Source: Nemertoderma westbladi
Lineage: Eukaryota; Xenacoelomorpha; Nemertodermatida; Nemertodermatidae
Assembly (NCBI GenBank): GCA_032718475.1
Contig: JAUCBJ010004836.1
Coordinates: 1 to 46,204, forward strand
DNA: 46,204 nt
Direction: 5' to 3'
Each line of letters begins with the position of its first letter. Position 1 is the stretch's first letter. Shown in pieces: positions 1 to 11,279 of the stretch. The position numbers were made by a program, and so were the translations under genes. The notes below the pieces were generated by a model, which was not told the origin of the DNA, did no database searches, and saw nothing but the letters and a program-made list of their open reading frames with translations.

Positions 1-230
1 TCTAGCGCGGCGTATGACCCACCGGAGGAGGTGGGAGACTGGATTCGATGGCAGAAAGTCGTAGGGACAAGCCGTAGGATACCTTGTATTATTTGGTCGA
101 GCTTTACTATATAATCTCCAAAGACTCTGTTTATTTTCCGTTAAATACTGACAGTTCCTTTCACGTGTTGCGCTCTAAATACTACGCAGAAATATGACTT
201 ATACTAACTACAACGGGTGGGCATAAGATA
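1..230 (-). mobile_element. Diverged BEL-type LTR fragment (solo or partial)
   Basis: This stretch shares ordered blocks with the LTR of the complete BEL/Pao element at 13773-15003: a GGGAGA..TG..TTCGA block, TATATAATCTC, AACAGTTCCTT, a CGCTCTA block and ATGACTTA, at similar spacing. It is much more diverged than the two LTRs of that element are from each other. It is closer to the inverted copy at 11585-11790, so both may belong to one sister subfamily. Strand is given as the coding sense of the family. The left boundary is outside the window and the right boundary is not resolved. Confidence 0.5.
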
Positions 231-1976
231 ACGCAAATGTTTACAGCCTTTAGGGATGTATTTATTGAACGTTCACACTCTTCACGGACGGGCAATAGTA
301 CTGAAACACACCAACTTGCCACGTACGTTGGGGACTATGAAACAGCATGAACTCATACAAACCACTGTTATTCGAACTATGCAATTGTGAATAGTAAACC
401 CTTCCGCTTACCTCAATGATCATGAAAACCAAGAGATCTACCGGTTATTCGTAAGTATTACACGCAACTATTAACATGAATCCATTTGGATACAATACAA
501 TAACAACAGATTATAACAGCATAAATCAGTATAAAAATGCGGTGTTGCGCAATATCAGACAGTCAGTATGTGTTTCAGTGAGTAACCGAAGAACGGTTAA
601 AATGAATGAAAAGAGAATGTAAACGTTAATAGATTTGCGTTCTGTATCTTTCTAGCCACTGTTTTTTTTTGGGCAAAAAGGGTCAGGAAGTGAATAAGGA
701 AATCACAACTCTGCTGCCTGCAAGAATATTCTTGCCTCAAGTAGTCCACAAAGCATGAATCATATCGAACGCCGTAGAACGTATGGAACATGCAAGAACT
801 CCCAATCAGGGACCAGTTTCCATGCCATCAACCCATAACCAATGGATCAGGTAATTCAGTGTATGGGGTGACGTAGGAGGGAAAGTATACTGATTGGACG
901 GTGACTAACAAAAAGGAATGTAAACAAAGAGAATAATATCCAATGGCTGGTGATTTCGTAATCTGAGTATTTGGGTTTCTGTGGGAATGTAGGGGAAAGT
1001 GTTATACTGAGAATAAACGCTGGAGGGAGTAAGTTTACATCAGTTCATAAAATACAAAGTTCTTAAGAGTTTTTCAAGGGTTTAGAGTAACCAGCGCATT
1101 GTGTAAAACGGGGACATTTTGGCCGCAAAAGCTTTAACAGTTGCGCCTTTTTCTTATATTTGACTGACAGATAGTCGGATAGTCAGAAAGACAGACAGAC
1201 TGACATACAGAAATCAGCGACCTCAGCTGACCTCAGAAATGAAATCAGCGACCAAGAAAACCCCCATAACAAAAGTCTTAGCATGGTGTTTTGCTTTCTT
1301 GTTGATAGATATTGACAGACATTCTCACGAAATTTAAATTGCTACTCCTCTGCCAATTTTTAATATTTTTTCGTGAAATTTGGGCAGAGTAACCACATGC
1401 CTGGTACTGTATCTTCAAAAGTATTGGTCAGAAATTTAAAATTTTGATCCTAACTAATTTTATTGGCTTCGAAATGTGAAAAATACTATTTTTTTTTTAA
1501 ATAGGAAAATAATTAATTAATTTGATAATAAAATACCATCTACCATCTTTTTGTCAGATGGCCAAATATTTGTTCTAGAACAAAAACGTCATAATAAAAG
1601 ACATTTTCACAAGTAAAAGTTGGTCAATTTTTTTTTAATTTTTCAATTATAATTTTTTTACTAGCTAATATAAAGTACTACGTTAGCACAAAGTAAAAAT
1701 TACTGGCTACCATCTTACTGTCAGAGGGTCAAATATTTGTTCTAGAACAAAAATATAATTAATCCATTTTTTTTTAATTTGCGCATACACACCCCTCTAG
1801 ATACTATACTAATGCCATACTGTTGATATAACGCACTCATAAAGATTTTAATACAAACCTTATTTTTTCTAAAAAGATGTTCCAGAATAAATATATTTGT
1901 TCTAGAACATTTTTTATAAAGAAATACCGGTAGCTAATATACAGTAGAACATTTCAACAAAATAAATTATCAAAAA
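231..1976. other. Non-coding AT-rich stretch
   Basis: I see no supported gene. Near 1165-1250 there is a degenerate GACA/GACTGACA microsatellite. A block containing ATATTTGTTCTAGAAC occurs twice (about 1544-1590 and 1706-1753) with similar flanks, and the palindrome TTCTAGAA recurs at about 1900. The short reading frames here look random. Confidence 0.6.
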
Positions 1977-2092
1977 CTAATTAATGTAGTATAAAACATT
2001 TGGTGGTGGGTGTACGCATAGGCTACTGAACCAATACCTTGTCAGAGTACAATAATTACTGTATATAGTTATCTCTTGCATAAAATACCCAC

Positions 2093-2660
2093 CTGTATAA
2101 AGTTTTTCGTTAATTTGGTTATTCCCTGCCGACGACAATGTCTCCTTACACGAACACGGATCCACCCCACATATACAGTCCGCTCTTATCTTCTCCCGCA
2201 CTTGGTTATTGAACCTGACAGTCTTATTCTTGGCAGTGTGTCCACTGTATCCGTTTGTAGGCCTATTACTTGGGGTAACTTTTTTCAGATTGGAACCACG
2301 GTATGTCTGGATGTCAACCTTAGCTGCATTGGCTATTTTTTGAGAGCTATTCTGCTGTTCCATTATTGTTTCTTTGTCTTCGGGTAATTTGACACCATCT
2401 ACAGAACAATTTGGACCAGTTCGTTCCCCCGGATGGAAGCGTTCGTTCCACGTCCAGAACTGCGGAGGAATATTGCCAAAGTTCTTCCGATGTTGAGACT
2501 CCGTCTCGTAGGTGGATAGACCATAGCGTTCCGGTAGATTGGATCTTGGTGGGTTATCTTTATCGTAATAATCCCGCTTGTGGTACGTATCTGGGTCGTA
2601 GGACCGATACCCAAAGGGTTTCCCGTTCTTAACACCCTTTAATCTATAATACCACTCCAT
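2093..2660 (-). CDS. First coding exon of an unrecognised protein (partial gene)
   Basis: An open frame starts at the ATG 2658-2660 and reads 189 codons plus one base to a good splice donor (ACAG|GTGGGT, with GT at 2092-2091). Beyond that the frame continues for a short, compositionally different stretch before a stop, so I end the exon at the donor. The product is hydrophilic, rich in Tyr, Asn, Pro, Arg and Lys, with no signal peptide or membrane segment. A CxCxxxxCxC cluster (CICGVDPCSC) lies near residue 170. The spaced aromatic/proline pattern at the N-terminus recalls small ciliary microtubule inner proteins, but I recognise no family. It lies just outside the DNA transposon at 2847-5452, so it is probably not part of it. 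Downstream exons are not identified. Confidence 0.5.
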
Positions 2661-2846
2661 AATTAAAACCGTTAGTTGTTTTTGGGTGTTTTGTTAATCA
2701 GCCATAATTCCTTCCACCCGTTTCCTTTCTTCAGATAGTCTTAATATTTATTCCAGAATAATTAATTTAATAGGCAGCATAGGATACTTATTCTACAGTA
2801 GGCCCTCTATGTCAACGTATTATTTCGTTATCTAAAGTTATCTAAT

Positions 2847-2978
2847 CCAGTCCCTGGCCTTAAGTCCCGTAGGAATTTCGAGGTGGACGCCGTTTCTCAC
2901 TTGAACTGGGTTTGGGGTCCAAAAATGAAGACAAAAAAATTGGGTAGACTTTTAGGGTCCTGGGCCTAAGTTTTTTAT
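2847..2978 (+). repeat. Left terminal inverted repeat
   Basis: About 132 bp, imperfectly matching the reverse complement of 5321-5452. Its inner edge is followed at once by two CRE-type TGACGTCA palindromes at 2978-2985 and 2991-2998. Confidence 0.75.
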
Positions 2979-3258
2979 GACGTCATTTTATGACGTCATA
3001 AATATACAAATATTCATCTGTGTCCTCATCACTTTTCCAAATCAAGAGTACAAATGATAATTATTATTTAGCTGTTGTTACCAGAGTTAACCAAATATAA
3101 CGGTTTTACGATGCTCCAATTCATCATAAACCAATCGAAGCGAGTTATAAAGAAACGAGGGCACAGTAAAATAGTTATATTGATATGATCACTGAGTGAA
3201 TTTATTATGAAATGTTATATAATGTTAATTAAATGCTATGAATTATAAAATGTTCTTA

Positions 3259-3465
3259 TTATGGAATATTTTCGCACTCCATTTCAAAATTGCATTTGCA
3301 AAATGATGTGCAAGAAACGATATCTTTCCGGCATCTGCATCGCATAGTATTGCACTTCTTGCAGAAGCAAGTAATCGTCACCCATTTAGGTAGTTCATTA
3401 TTCCAAGGATCGGGCATGATTGATGAGTCATTCTCATTAATAGACCATCCATTAATCTGTTGGTT
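3259..3465 (-). pseudogene. C-terminal remnant of transposon protein with cysteine-rich tail
   Basis: On the minus strand this reads about 68 codons to tandem TAA stops. It contains a DPWNNELPKW segment, then a run of paired cysteines: CFCKKC, MRCRCRK, SCTSFCKC and ECEN. This Cys-x-Cys tail is a common ending of large uncharacterised transposon-borne proteins in invertebrates whose N-terminus has a CxxC zinc-binding motif, as seen here at 4132-4628. Upstream the frame is closed by a stop, and the rest of the gene is missing or replaced by LINE sequence. It is not expected to be functional. Family assignment rests on memory of the motif pattern. Confidence 0.6.
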
Positions 3466-3584
3466 CTAGGTTGGGCGAGTTACTATTTAATACTGATGTA
3501 CACAAATAAACATTGTAGAAGGCGCGCAACAAATGACCCTGCAATGAATGACTTGAACAAGGAAGGTTTAATAAGTTTGGAGCT

Positions 3585-4122
3585 TGATAACTGCACCTAC
3601 TGGCTCCAGAAGTCGAGGAAATCCTGCCAAGTACCTAACTGATCTAGACTTTGCTGATGACTTAGGAGTACTCTCAGAATCATTAGAGGGAGCCCAACGG
3701 CTCCTAAGCTCATTAGAACATGCTGCTTCTAGTGTTGGTATTTTTATTAACTCCAGAAAGACCAAAATTATGACAGTTAACTTTGAAAGTCCTCAGCAAG
3801 TCTCTGATCGGATGAGCATAAGCTCAAAGGATGGTATGCTTGAGCTTAATGCTTAATCGCCTCCGCTTTGCAGGAAATTGCTTTCGCCGTGAGGACCAGC
3901 CAGTGCATAATCTTGTACTTTGGCAGCCTCATGGAGTGAATAAGCATGGTGGACAGCCCATGACTTTCTTGAGACGCATCTTAAAGGACACAGGCCTTAA
4001 AGATGCGGATGATCTAGCAAATGTCATGGGTGATAGGGAGTTGTGGCGGTGCAATTTTGTTGACAAGCCGGCACAGCATTCCTAAAAATGGAGCTGCAAT
4101 GCAGCATGCCGATCCTAGTAGT
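3585..4122 (+). mobile_element. LINE fragment, 3' end with internal deletion
   Basis: This is closely related to the LINE at 8406-10420. It covers the RT catalytic segment (DLDFADDLG near 3644-3670) and then jumps, by a deletion of roughly 350 bp relative to that copy, to the C-terminal end (RLRFAGNCF to DKPAQHS and stop near 4085). The 3' end is the same as in the longer copy (GATCCTAGTAGT). It sits in antisense orientation inside the gene of the surrounding DNA transposon: the minus-strand transposon frame runs straight into it after a CIICG motif. It therefore inserted after the transposon. Confidence 0.85.
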
Positions 4123-4131
4123 TGATTACCG

Positions 4132-4628
4132 CATATAATGCAAGTTAATTGGGTGGGGTCGTCTTTAGGAAATGACCCTTGGTGACGTGAGGCGATTTCG
4201 GACCTGAGCCTTTTAGTTGGACTTGGAACAGACTCATTTTCTTTTCCGTTGGTTTCCTCTATCACTTCCGGTTCTCTTTGTTTTTTTAGAAGTGTTTTCT
4301 TTAATGTGTATAATTTGTAACACTCATTGTTGCAATGATATACAAACTCAGAGTCTAATCCCAGATAATTTATCCTTTTCAAAACGATATCTTTTCGGAT
4401 TTGTGCGGCTGCTATTATTTTCTTTCTACCTTCGGTTGTTCCGGTAACTGTGATATTATCCCCTGAACCCCCTAACCTAACTTGTTGACAGATAACACAC
4501 CGTGAAGCATCACAAACAATTGATGTCCCAAAACCATCTCGAATTAATGTTGTAGTTCTGCAAAGTTGTAGTCCAACAAGTTCCTTGTTGTCTCCCATTT
4601 GAAAAAAAAACTGTTCGATGTTCAACAA
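4132..4628 (-). pseudogene. N-terminal remnant of transposon protein with CxxC zinc-binding motifs
   Basis: An open frame from ATG at 4628 (a second ATG follows 10 codons later) reads about 165 codons until it enters antisense LINE sequence. Visible are a CVICQ motif near residue 45, a Lys/Arg-rich segment (EGRKKII, AQIRKD), a YHCNNECY segment, an acidic linker with a basic KRLRSE patch, and a second CxxC (CIICG) at the break. A first zinc-binding pair followed by this KCY-type segment is typical of uncharacterised transposon proteins with a cysteine-rich C-terminal tail, present here at 3259-3465. The middle of the gene is lost. Confidence 0.6.
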
Positions 4629-5320
4629 GATAAATAATTATATTATTTATTATATGTACTGTACTTTTAACACCTTCTTTCTACATTATAAATAAAATAT
4701 GAAGGGCCTTCTTACGTATAAAATATATATACCCGTATCAAACAATATGAAACTGTAGCTAACACAGTTTTGTTAGCTACTGGTACTTTTGCATTATATG
4801 CCACATATGATTTTTTAATGATTTTTTAATAACATATATTTGCTTTAATATAATGTGTTTGTAAATTGTTCTAGAACAATTCTGTGATATTTCTTATTGA
4901 AAAATATAGCGAAAGATGTGCAGTAACAGAAATAATTAGCCTACATGGTTATGTTTATGGGGCCCTGAAGTTCGGAAAATACCATTTAACGAACATTATC
5001 GGTGAGACCAAGAACTTTTGCTTTCTGGTTTTATGTTAAATTAATTATTTATGTTTAAAATAAATACTTAAAATGATTTAACAAATTTTATTAATAGCTA
5101 TAAATTAGTAGCTAGTATTCTAGAACACAATGTATTTACTTGCAAAGCATAGAAAATATGTATAGGTAACATTATTACATGAAATAATTGGATCTTTTCA
5201 CAATGTATTAAAAAACAGGTACTGTATATTATGTTACGTTGGAAACTGTCATAGTAAATACTCAAATCGCCACAATTTTTGAAATTGTGAACAGCTCACG
5301 GACGCACAAAACAAATGGCT

Positions 5321-5452
5321 ATAAAAAACTTAAGCCCAGGAACCAGAAAGTCTACCCAAGTTTTTTTCACCCATATATGTATGTCCAACTAGGATTCGGT
5401 GAGAAACCCCGTCCACCCCAAAATTCCTACGGGGTCTAAAGCCAGGGACTGG
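5321..5452 (-). repeat. Right terminal inverted repeat
   Basis: Inverted partner of 2847-2978; ends in CCAGGGACTGG. Between this repeat and the transposon gene, 4629-5320 is AT-rich and shows no further coding signal; GTTCTAGAAC-type palindromes occur near 4868 and 5118. Confidence 0.75.
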
Positions 5453-5684
5453 AGTAATCAGCGTTCTGATGACATCCTTGTAACGCTACAACGTAATCAC
5501 TGACTTATGTAGTAACAATAAACTTCTAGAACACGTCTTGAGCCATTACCATCACGTGCTCTTCGAACTATGCGCATTCTGTGTACATTAGGCTGTTTAA
5601 AATATAAATACAATAATTTATTACTTCGCCACAATACAGTACAACATGTACTGGAATATATATTGTTATTCACGTACCTAGACA

Positions 5685-7031
5685 CCCCCCCCCCCCCCCC
5701 CCCCCCCCCCCGCAAAGACGTAATCCCGCAAAGACCACAGAGTCGCTTATTCGAATCCCGTCTTTATTCCGGAGACTTGAAGTTGCCTTATAAACTGATC
5801 AGTAGGTCCAATAAATCATTAAAAAATACCTTCTCAATTTAAATTTTGTGCTCTTTCTCTGAGACATCCAATTGGCACCACTGAGTACAGGAAATTTGCA
5901 GAAATTGAATGCAAACTCCAAACTTCATCACCTTCACCAATATCGCGATATATCGGAGCCAGTACACTCTACCCCAGATATCTCGAAAAAATAAGTAGTT
6001 CCACCTTGGTGTAGTGGTCGCATTGAATTCACATCTCCCGTAGGTCGTGGGTTCGATTCTCACACGGGCCAGGGCAGTTTTCGTTTCGGCACGAATGCTT
6101 TAAAGGGACCAGTCAGGGCGCATCTCAGCCTTGCGTCCTTAAGTGGTAGCTATATGAGTACTGGAGTTTCCTCTGGGCCCGTAAATAAGTATACTGGAAA
6201 TAAGTCGTCCGACTTTGTGCGTAATCCCTGGCCTGCGGCCGAAGAAAATATACTTTACTGTACTTTTTTAAGCAAGATATGGGAAAACGGTTTCCATATT
6301 TGGATTCAGCATGAAATTCTGCATCAGATAGGATATGTTTCAAAAATTCGACTTTTTAGTCAGATAATGCACTACCCCCCCCCCCCCCCCCCCCCCCTTA
6401 AATAGAATAAATGACCTCCTATCTATGGATTAATATTTAGCTGAGCGTTTAAAACTCTACATGTTTCTTCATTATGCGTAATTAATATTCTAGAATTGAG
6501 TAAAAAAACGTTAGAATTATACCGATTTACGTGTCAAAATGTATACTTTAGAATTTTTATAATATCACCGGAAGTTAAGGTGAAATTTAAAACGGTTTTC
6601 TGATTCCGAATCTGCAGATGAAGGGGTTCTAATGATATCTAGATTTCATTCCAAAGACGAAAAATAAAGCCGACGGAGGTGCCTAAATATTGCGAAATAG
6701 GCGATTTTTGACGGCTTGTTGTATCGTAATAGCTCATAAATTGATAGCCAACAAACTATCAACATACCAAATTTCGAAGCATATGATTGAAATTTGAAAA
6801 AAAATAGGGAGGGGGGGGGGGGGGGGGGGGACTCCGACCCACTAAAAATGGATGTTGTATTAAGGGAGATGGTGTATATTTATCAACATGACGCGTTTAC
6901 ATGTTGGACTTACGTCGTAAACGTATGGCTCATCACATACCGAAAAATATTGTCGTACTGCTATAAAATTAGTAAATTATGAAGAAGCTGCGATAAAATT
7001 AGGAAATCCCCCCCCCCCCCCCCCCCCCCCC
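5685..7031. repeat. Cluster of repeats with long poly(C)/poly(G) tracts
   Basis: Four pure tracts lie here: C27 at 5685-5711, C23 at 6375-6397, G20 at 6811-6830 and C24 at 7008-7031. Sequence after the G tract (ACTCCGACC...AAAAATG, then TATTTATCAACATGACGCG and TATGGCTCATCACATA up to about 6968) recurs at 29669-29955 after another G tract, so these tracts are part of a dispersed repeat family. No gene is visible apart from the SINE at 5999-6240. Confidence 0.7.
5999..6240 (+). mobile_element. tRNA-derived SINE
   Basis: The head contains an A-box-like TTGGTGTAGTGG (6006-6017) and a near-perfect B box GGGTTCGATTCTC (6049-6061) at normal spacing. The T arm can pair, but there is no pairing acceptor stem, so this is not a functional tRNA. 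The unrelated body runs on past GGGCCAGGG to about 6240; the 3' end is not sharply defined. Confidence 0.65.
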
Positions 7032-7914
7032 AAACAAATAAAATATTTGGACTATATCATAACTATAATCGACGACGATTGTGCCAAGCGAGCTTAGCAC
7101 AATATATTACAATACAATAATAGTATGGCTGAGCTGAGCCCAAGATAGTTAAACTTCCGTTGAAACGAAACATTGATATGAAACATTTCGATTCACGATA
7201 AATTATAAAAATTCAATTTCCGTACGAATTTAAGCAACAAAATAAATCCAACCTACACCAACAACTGTAATTAGCTGAAATGTTTTATGAATGTATGTAC
7301 ACCCCTGTAATACAGTATTTTCCTATGTAATAGGCCTACGTAATATAATTATATGAATCGTTGTTGATTCGTTGTTAATTTTAATATACAGTTAAAAGCA
7401 AATTTGCGATATACTGCGAATGTACACCATGACTAGAATATGGAGTACCAGGATATAAACCGGTTCTGCCCCCTCCCTCAAAAAAAATTTTATTACAATT
7501 CGTAATGAAATTGCATAATCTTTGACATTTTTTCTTTCAACCTTTAGCTACTGTACAAGCGTTTGTAAAAGGCTTTTCCGTCGATATCGCACCAGTAACA
7601 CGGCAGTTACTCTTCAACGTTATGTACAGTGGTTGGTTTGTTGTGAGATGTGTGCGTCGAAAATCACATCGTTTTGCATTAGCGCGAGGCTATTTTATTC
7701 TATTTAAAATATACGCCGTTATTCTGGAACATTTGATTTATGTATGAATAGTTGTTATGTAATAGTATTATTGCACTGGTATTTTTGCGCCGATATTCAC
7801 ATAGCTTTACATAATATATTGCATTGCAGTATTGGAGTAGGCCTATTGCTGTATTGTTGCTTGAGTTCATTACGCCTCTCAATTCAGTCAATCAATTTCT
7901 TTTTTTCGCGCAAC
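7032..7914. other. Non-coding, includes a copy of a dispersed repeat
   Basis: No gene is supported. About 7430-7730 resembles 27640-28050: both have CCCCCTCC near the start, TTTAGCTAC, ACACCAGTAACAC/ACACCAGTTACAC, and GGCTATTTTATTCTA...TTCTGGAAC near the end. Confidence 0.5.
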
Positions 7915-8060
7915 AACCCTATTGGAATTGAGCTGTTAATGCAACTCGAATAAAATAATATTATAATATGATTGAACTTCAACGAGGGTTGAACCAGCAC
8001 TATACGTGCGTTTCGGCATATCAGGCTGTAAAAGCTTTTGCAGCAAAAATGTATCGTTTT
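7915..8060 (-). mobile_element. tRNA-derived SINE copy, second family
   Basis: Read on the minus strand, this has a GGTTCAACCCT B box and then a tail with ATTGCATTAACAGCTCAATTCC. The same head and tail occur at 38500-38690. The A-box half is poorly kept. Confidence 0.5.
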
Positions 8061-8391
8061 GGGCAATACGCGAACTACTCTAAACGCAGCAATATCTCAA
8101 GGTAGTTGAGAACATATAAACTTACGCCTTGTTGCGTTTACTTTTGGTATATGATTCTGTTGACGAAATCACTCAAAAACTGAACCCTGGTTTCTTTGTT
8201 ACCGTACCCACTGTGCTGTGCTATCCAAACGGCCAATCAACGCAATTTTCATTTCATCCGGCCGTAGAGTTCCATTACACAGGAAACTGAATCCCCTAGT
8301 TACGGACAGCTGTCATGGATTACTGGCTCTCGATTGGAGTTTTGAACAAGATTCAAAGAATTCCCCTTTTTACTGGTGTTTATAAACACAG

Positions 8392-8405
8392 AGTACGCCT
8401 AGGTT
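8392..8405. repeat. Target-site duplication, left
   Basis: AGTACGCCTAGGTT, repeated exactly at 10421-10434 on the other side of the LINE. Confidence 0.85.
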
Positions 8406-10420
8406 AGCCTGTATACCCTCGAAACAGGAAACGGGCCCCCTGGACTGACAACAAAATTCAGAAGTGCCGAAATGACCTCTACAAGGCGCAGAAAGAGTCC
8501 CGACTCAAACAGACTACAGCGGCCAAGAATGCAGTTAAGGCTGCATCTAGGTCCCTGAACAGGCAGTACTCTGTTAATTTAAAGGAGCTAATAAACCAAC
8601 AGGTTGATGCCATCAATGATGCTGACGACAGCAGGCAATCATCCCAGGCATGGAGATCGATCAACTTGCTTACTGGGCGGAAAAGCCAACCAACCACCAA
8701 GGTTAAGGCTGAATCACCAGCTGATCGCCTCAATGGTTGGAAGGCCCACTTTGAAAAGCTCCTCAATAATGACAGGGTATTGCCTGATAACTTTATAGAA
8801 GTAAAAGTGTCTGAGTCTGTACTCCCAGATATTCCCATTGGTGATATCTCCTTTGCAGAAGTGAAGGCTGCTGCAAAGAACTTTAAACCAATCGTGCCAG
8901 TGGAGTAGATGGTGTTCCCCCTGAGGTCTTTAAAATACCTGAGTGTTTCAAGCTCATCTATCCCATCATAGTAGACATGTACCGAACAACAAGAGTCCCA
9001 CAAGAAATGAAAACAAATAAGTTGGTGCCAGTTCCCAAGAAGGGCAACCTAACTCTCTATGGTTCTTTTCGGGGAATCTCATTGATCTCGATTGCTGCAA
9101 AGCTATACAATATAATTCTATTAATTCGCATCAGGGATCCCATTGAGAGACTGCTCCGTGGAAATCAGAATGGGTTCCGTAAAGGTCGCGGGACCATGGA
9201 GCCCATTTTGGCACTTAGAAGGATAATTGAAGAGTTATCAAAAAAGAAAGACAGGCATCTGGCTGTTATCTTTGTTGACTTCTTCAAGGCCTTTGGTTCA
9301 GTCTCTCGCTCACGTATGTTCAGCACACTTTCATTATATGGGATTCCTGATGAAATTTTGCAGCAATCAGATCAGTATACGATGGTTCGACAACATTTGT
9401 GTCTACTGTTGACGGTGACACAGAACCATTTGAAGTGTTATGGGGCGTCCTCCAGGGAGACACACTTGCACCATTCTTGTTCATAATTGTTGTTGACTAT
9501 GTTCTACGCATGTCCTTAGATCATCATAATGATGATGGGGTGATGATAACTCCATCTACTGGCTCCAGAAGTCGAGGAAATCCTGCCAAGTACCTAACTG
9601 ATCTAGACTTTGCTGATGACTTAGGAGTACTCTCAGAATCACTAGAGGGAGCCCAACGGCTCCTCAGCTCATTAGAACATGCTGCTTCTAGTGTTGGTCT
9701 TTTTATTAACTCCAGAAAGATCAAAATTTTGACAGTTAACTTTGAAAGTCCTCAGCAAATCTCTGATCGGATGAACATAAGCTCAAAAGATGGTATGCTT
9801 GAGCATGTGGATGACTTCTGTTACCTGGGATCATGGATCCGGAAGTTGTGAGGACCTTCGAATAAGTAAGGGAAAGGCATGGGCAGCCTTGAATAGGCTT
9901 TCTAGGATTTGGAAGTCACCGAGAATTAATCGGAAACTTAAGGTCCGATTATTTAGAGCAGCAGTATTTCCAGTACTCCTCGATGGGAATCCATGCTGGG
10001 CTCTAACTGCTGAGGACACCAAATCTCTGAATGGCACATTCACAAGAATGCTACGCCGGGTTCATTGTGTCAAGTACAATGCACACATCTCCAACCAGAC
10101 ACTATATAACATTGGAGGTGTCTCATTGGTTCCCCCAAGCTTGACACTAGAACAAAATCGCCTCCGCTTTGCAGGACATTGCTTTCGCCATGAGGACCAG
10201 CCAGTGCATAATCTTGTACTTTGGCAGCCTCATGGAGTGAATAAGCATGGTGGACAGCCCATGACTTTCTTGAGACGCATCTTAAAGGACACTGGCCTTG
10301 AAGATGCGGATGATCTAGCAAATGTCATGGGTGATAGGGAGTTGTGGCGGTGCAATTTTGTCGATAAGCCGGCACAGCATTCTTAAAAATGCAGATGCAA
10401 TGCAGCATGCCGATCCTAGT
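8406..10420 (+). mobile_element. 5'-truncated LINE (non-LTR retrotransposon) with target duplication
   Basis: The insertion is bounded by an exact 14-bp duplication and ends 3' in CCTAGT, short of a poly(A) tail; a related LINE at 42390-43290 ends in a longer (TAG)n run. It begins downstream of any endonuclease domain, so it is a dead-on-arrival copy. It carries the linker, reverse transcriptase and C-terminal parts of the LINE protein in several frames (see 8425-10386). The trinucleotide 3' end and protein style suggest an RTE-like or related clade, which I cannot confirm. Confidence 0.85.
8425..10386 (+). pseudogene. LINE reverse transcriptase, frameshifted remnant
   Basis: Consecutive frames encode one LINE protein. 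First is a Lys/Gln-rich linker (about 8425-8890), then RT from PKKGN (near 9040) through NGFRKGRG, FVDFFKAF (9271-9294), GVLQGDT (about 9446-9463) and DFADDLG (FADD at 9609-9620). The C-terminal region follows, with YLGSWI, RIWKSPRI, LRFAGHCFRHED and LVLWQPHG, to a stop at 10384-10386. Frame changes occur near 8890, near 9370-9400 and near 9840. The usually conserved Asp of the KAFDS motif is Gly here. It cannot make an active enzyme as it stands. Copies at 3585-4122 and 30580-31405 are close relatives. Confidence 0.9.
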
Positions 10421-10434
10421 AGTACGCCTAGGTT
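10421..10434. repeat. Target-site duplication, right
   Basis: Exact copy of 8392-8405. Confidence 0.85.
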
Positions 10435-11279
10435 TAGGCAGTCAGCTAGTATTCAGCCCAGAAACCAACAGTGGCGTGAATTATCGAGCACAAGTAAATT
10501 ACCTGCACTCACTGCATTGACTCGCCTTTTTACTGAACGGCAAACATCTGACTGCTGATTAACTGCCGCCACTGCTGTTATTTACTGTTTTGTACTGTTG
10601 TTCATTGCTATTTGGTATATTATTGCTCGATGTTTATATTTGGGGAACACGTATACGTAATCGATAATCTCAACTAACTTTCTTTATTATTAAGAGGTAA
10701 GCAGAAGGGAAGTTCGAGTAACTATTTCGGTTCGTGTGGTTTGTGTGATATTTATGCTATTTCATAATACCAACATGAATGAGCTAAATTTCTCCTTATA
10801 CATGAACAAAATTGGTAACAGTCAGCAAATCAGCGTGTTTCCGTATTATTATCAGAGAAGTGAGTGCGACTACATAATACTACATTCCTAAAGAATGTAA
10901 ATCACAGTGTCTCGATTAAATAATCCGTTGTAATTATTGTAAGTCATGACTCTGTCTAGTATTTAGAGTTAACTAATTACCAATTGAGAAAATAAGTCAA
11001 TTAAGGTAAATGTTCGGGGTCTTACCTGGCAGAAACAATAAATACTGATGTTAGTGAACGTTTTCGCCCTTACCGGGCTACTTCAGACTATATTATGATA
11101 AAAGTTAAATTATTGTAATAATAATTGCATCCCGCCACCAATTCAAAAATCCCTCTCTATTATATTACGAGGGTTCTATGCCATTAGGTCCTAATAACAT
11201 GTTATTAAGGAGAGATACGCACAAAACACAGGTTAGTAAAATACACAATCTGTAGTTTATTTAAAGCTACCATTAGATA
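10435..11279. other. Non-coding stretch
   Basis: No gene, RNA or repeat boundary that I can support. A short frame at 10430-10555 reads through from the LINE end but has no recognisable content. Confidence 0.5.

Larger units (their letters stand above)
2847..5452 (-). mobile_element. DNA transposon with ~132-bp terminal inverted repeats, disrupted
   Basis: The two ends are inverted copies of each other: 2847-2978 reads CCAGTCCCTGG inward and 5321-5452 reads the same from the other side. Matching continues through GTAGGAATTT, GGTGGACG, TTTCTCAC, TTGGGTAGACTTT, TCCTGGGC and TTTTTTAT. The 2606-bp element carries the two ends of a minus-strand gene (4132-4628 N-terminal, 3259-3465 C-terminal); the middle is replaced by a LINE fragment at 3585-4122. 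Flanking bases (TCTAAT on the left, AGTAAT on the right) give no clean target duplication, so the superfamily is left open. Confidence 0.75.

Noticed and set aside
5999-6075. Functional tRNA gene
   Set aside because: A and B boxes and a T arm are present, but there is no pairing acceptor stem and a SINE body follows.
8479-9003. 174-codon minus-strand ORF
   Set aside because: Lies antisense to LINE protein segments that are recognisable on the plus strand.
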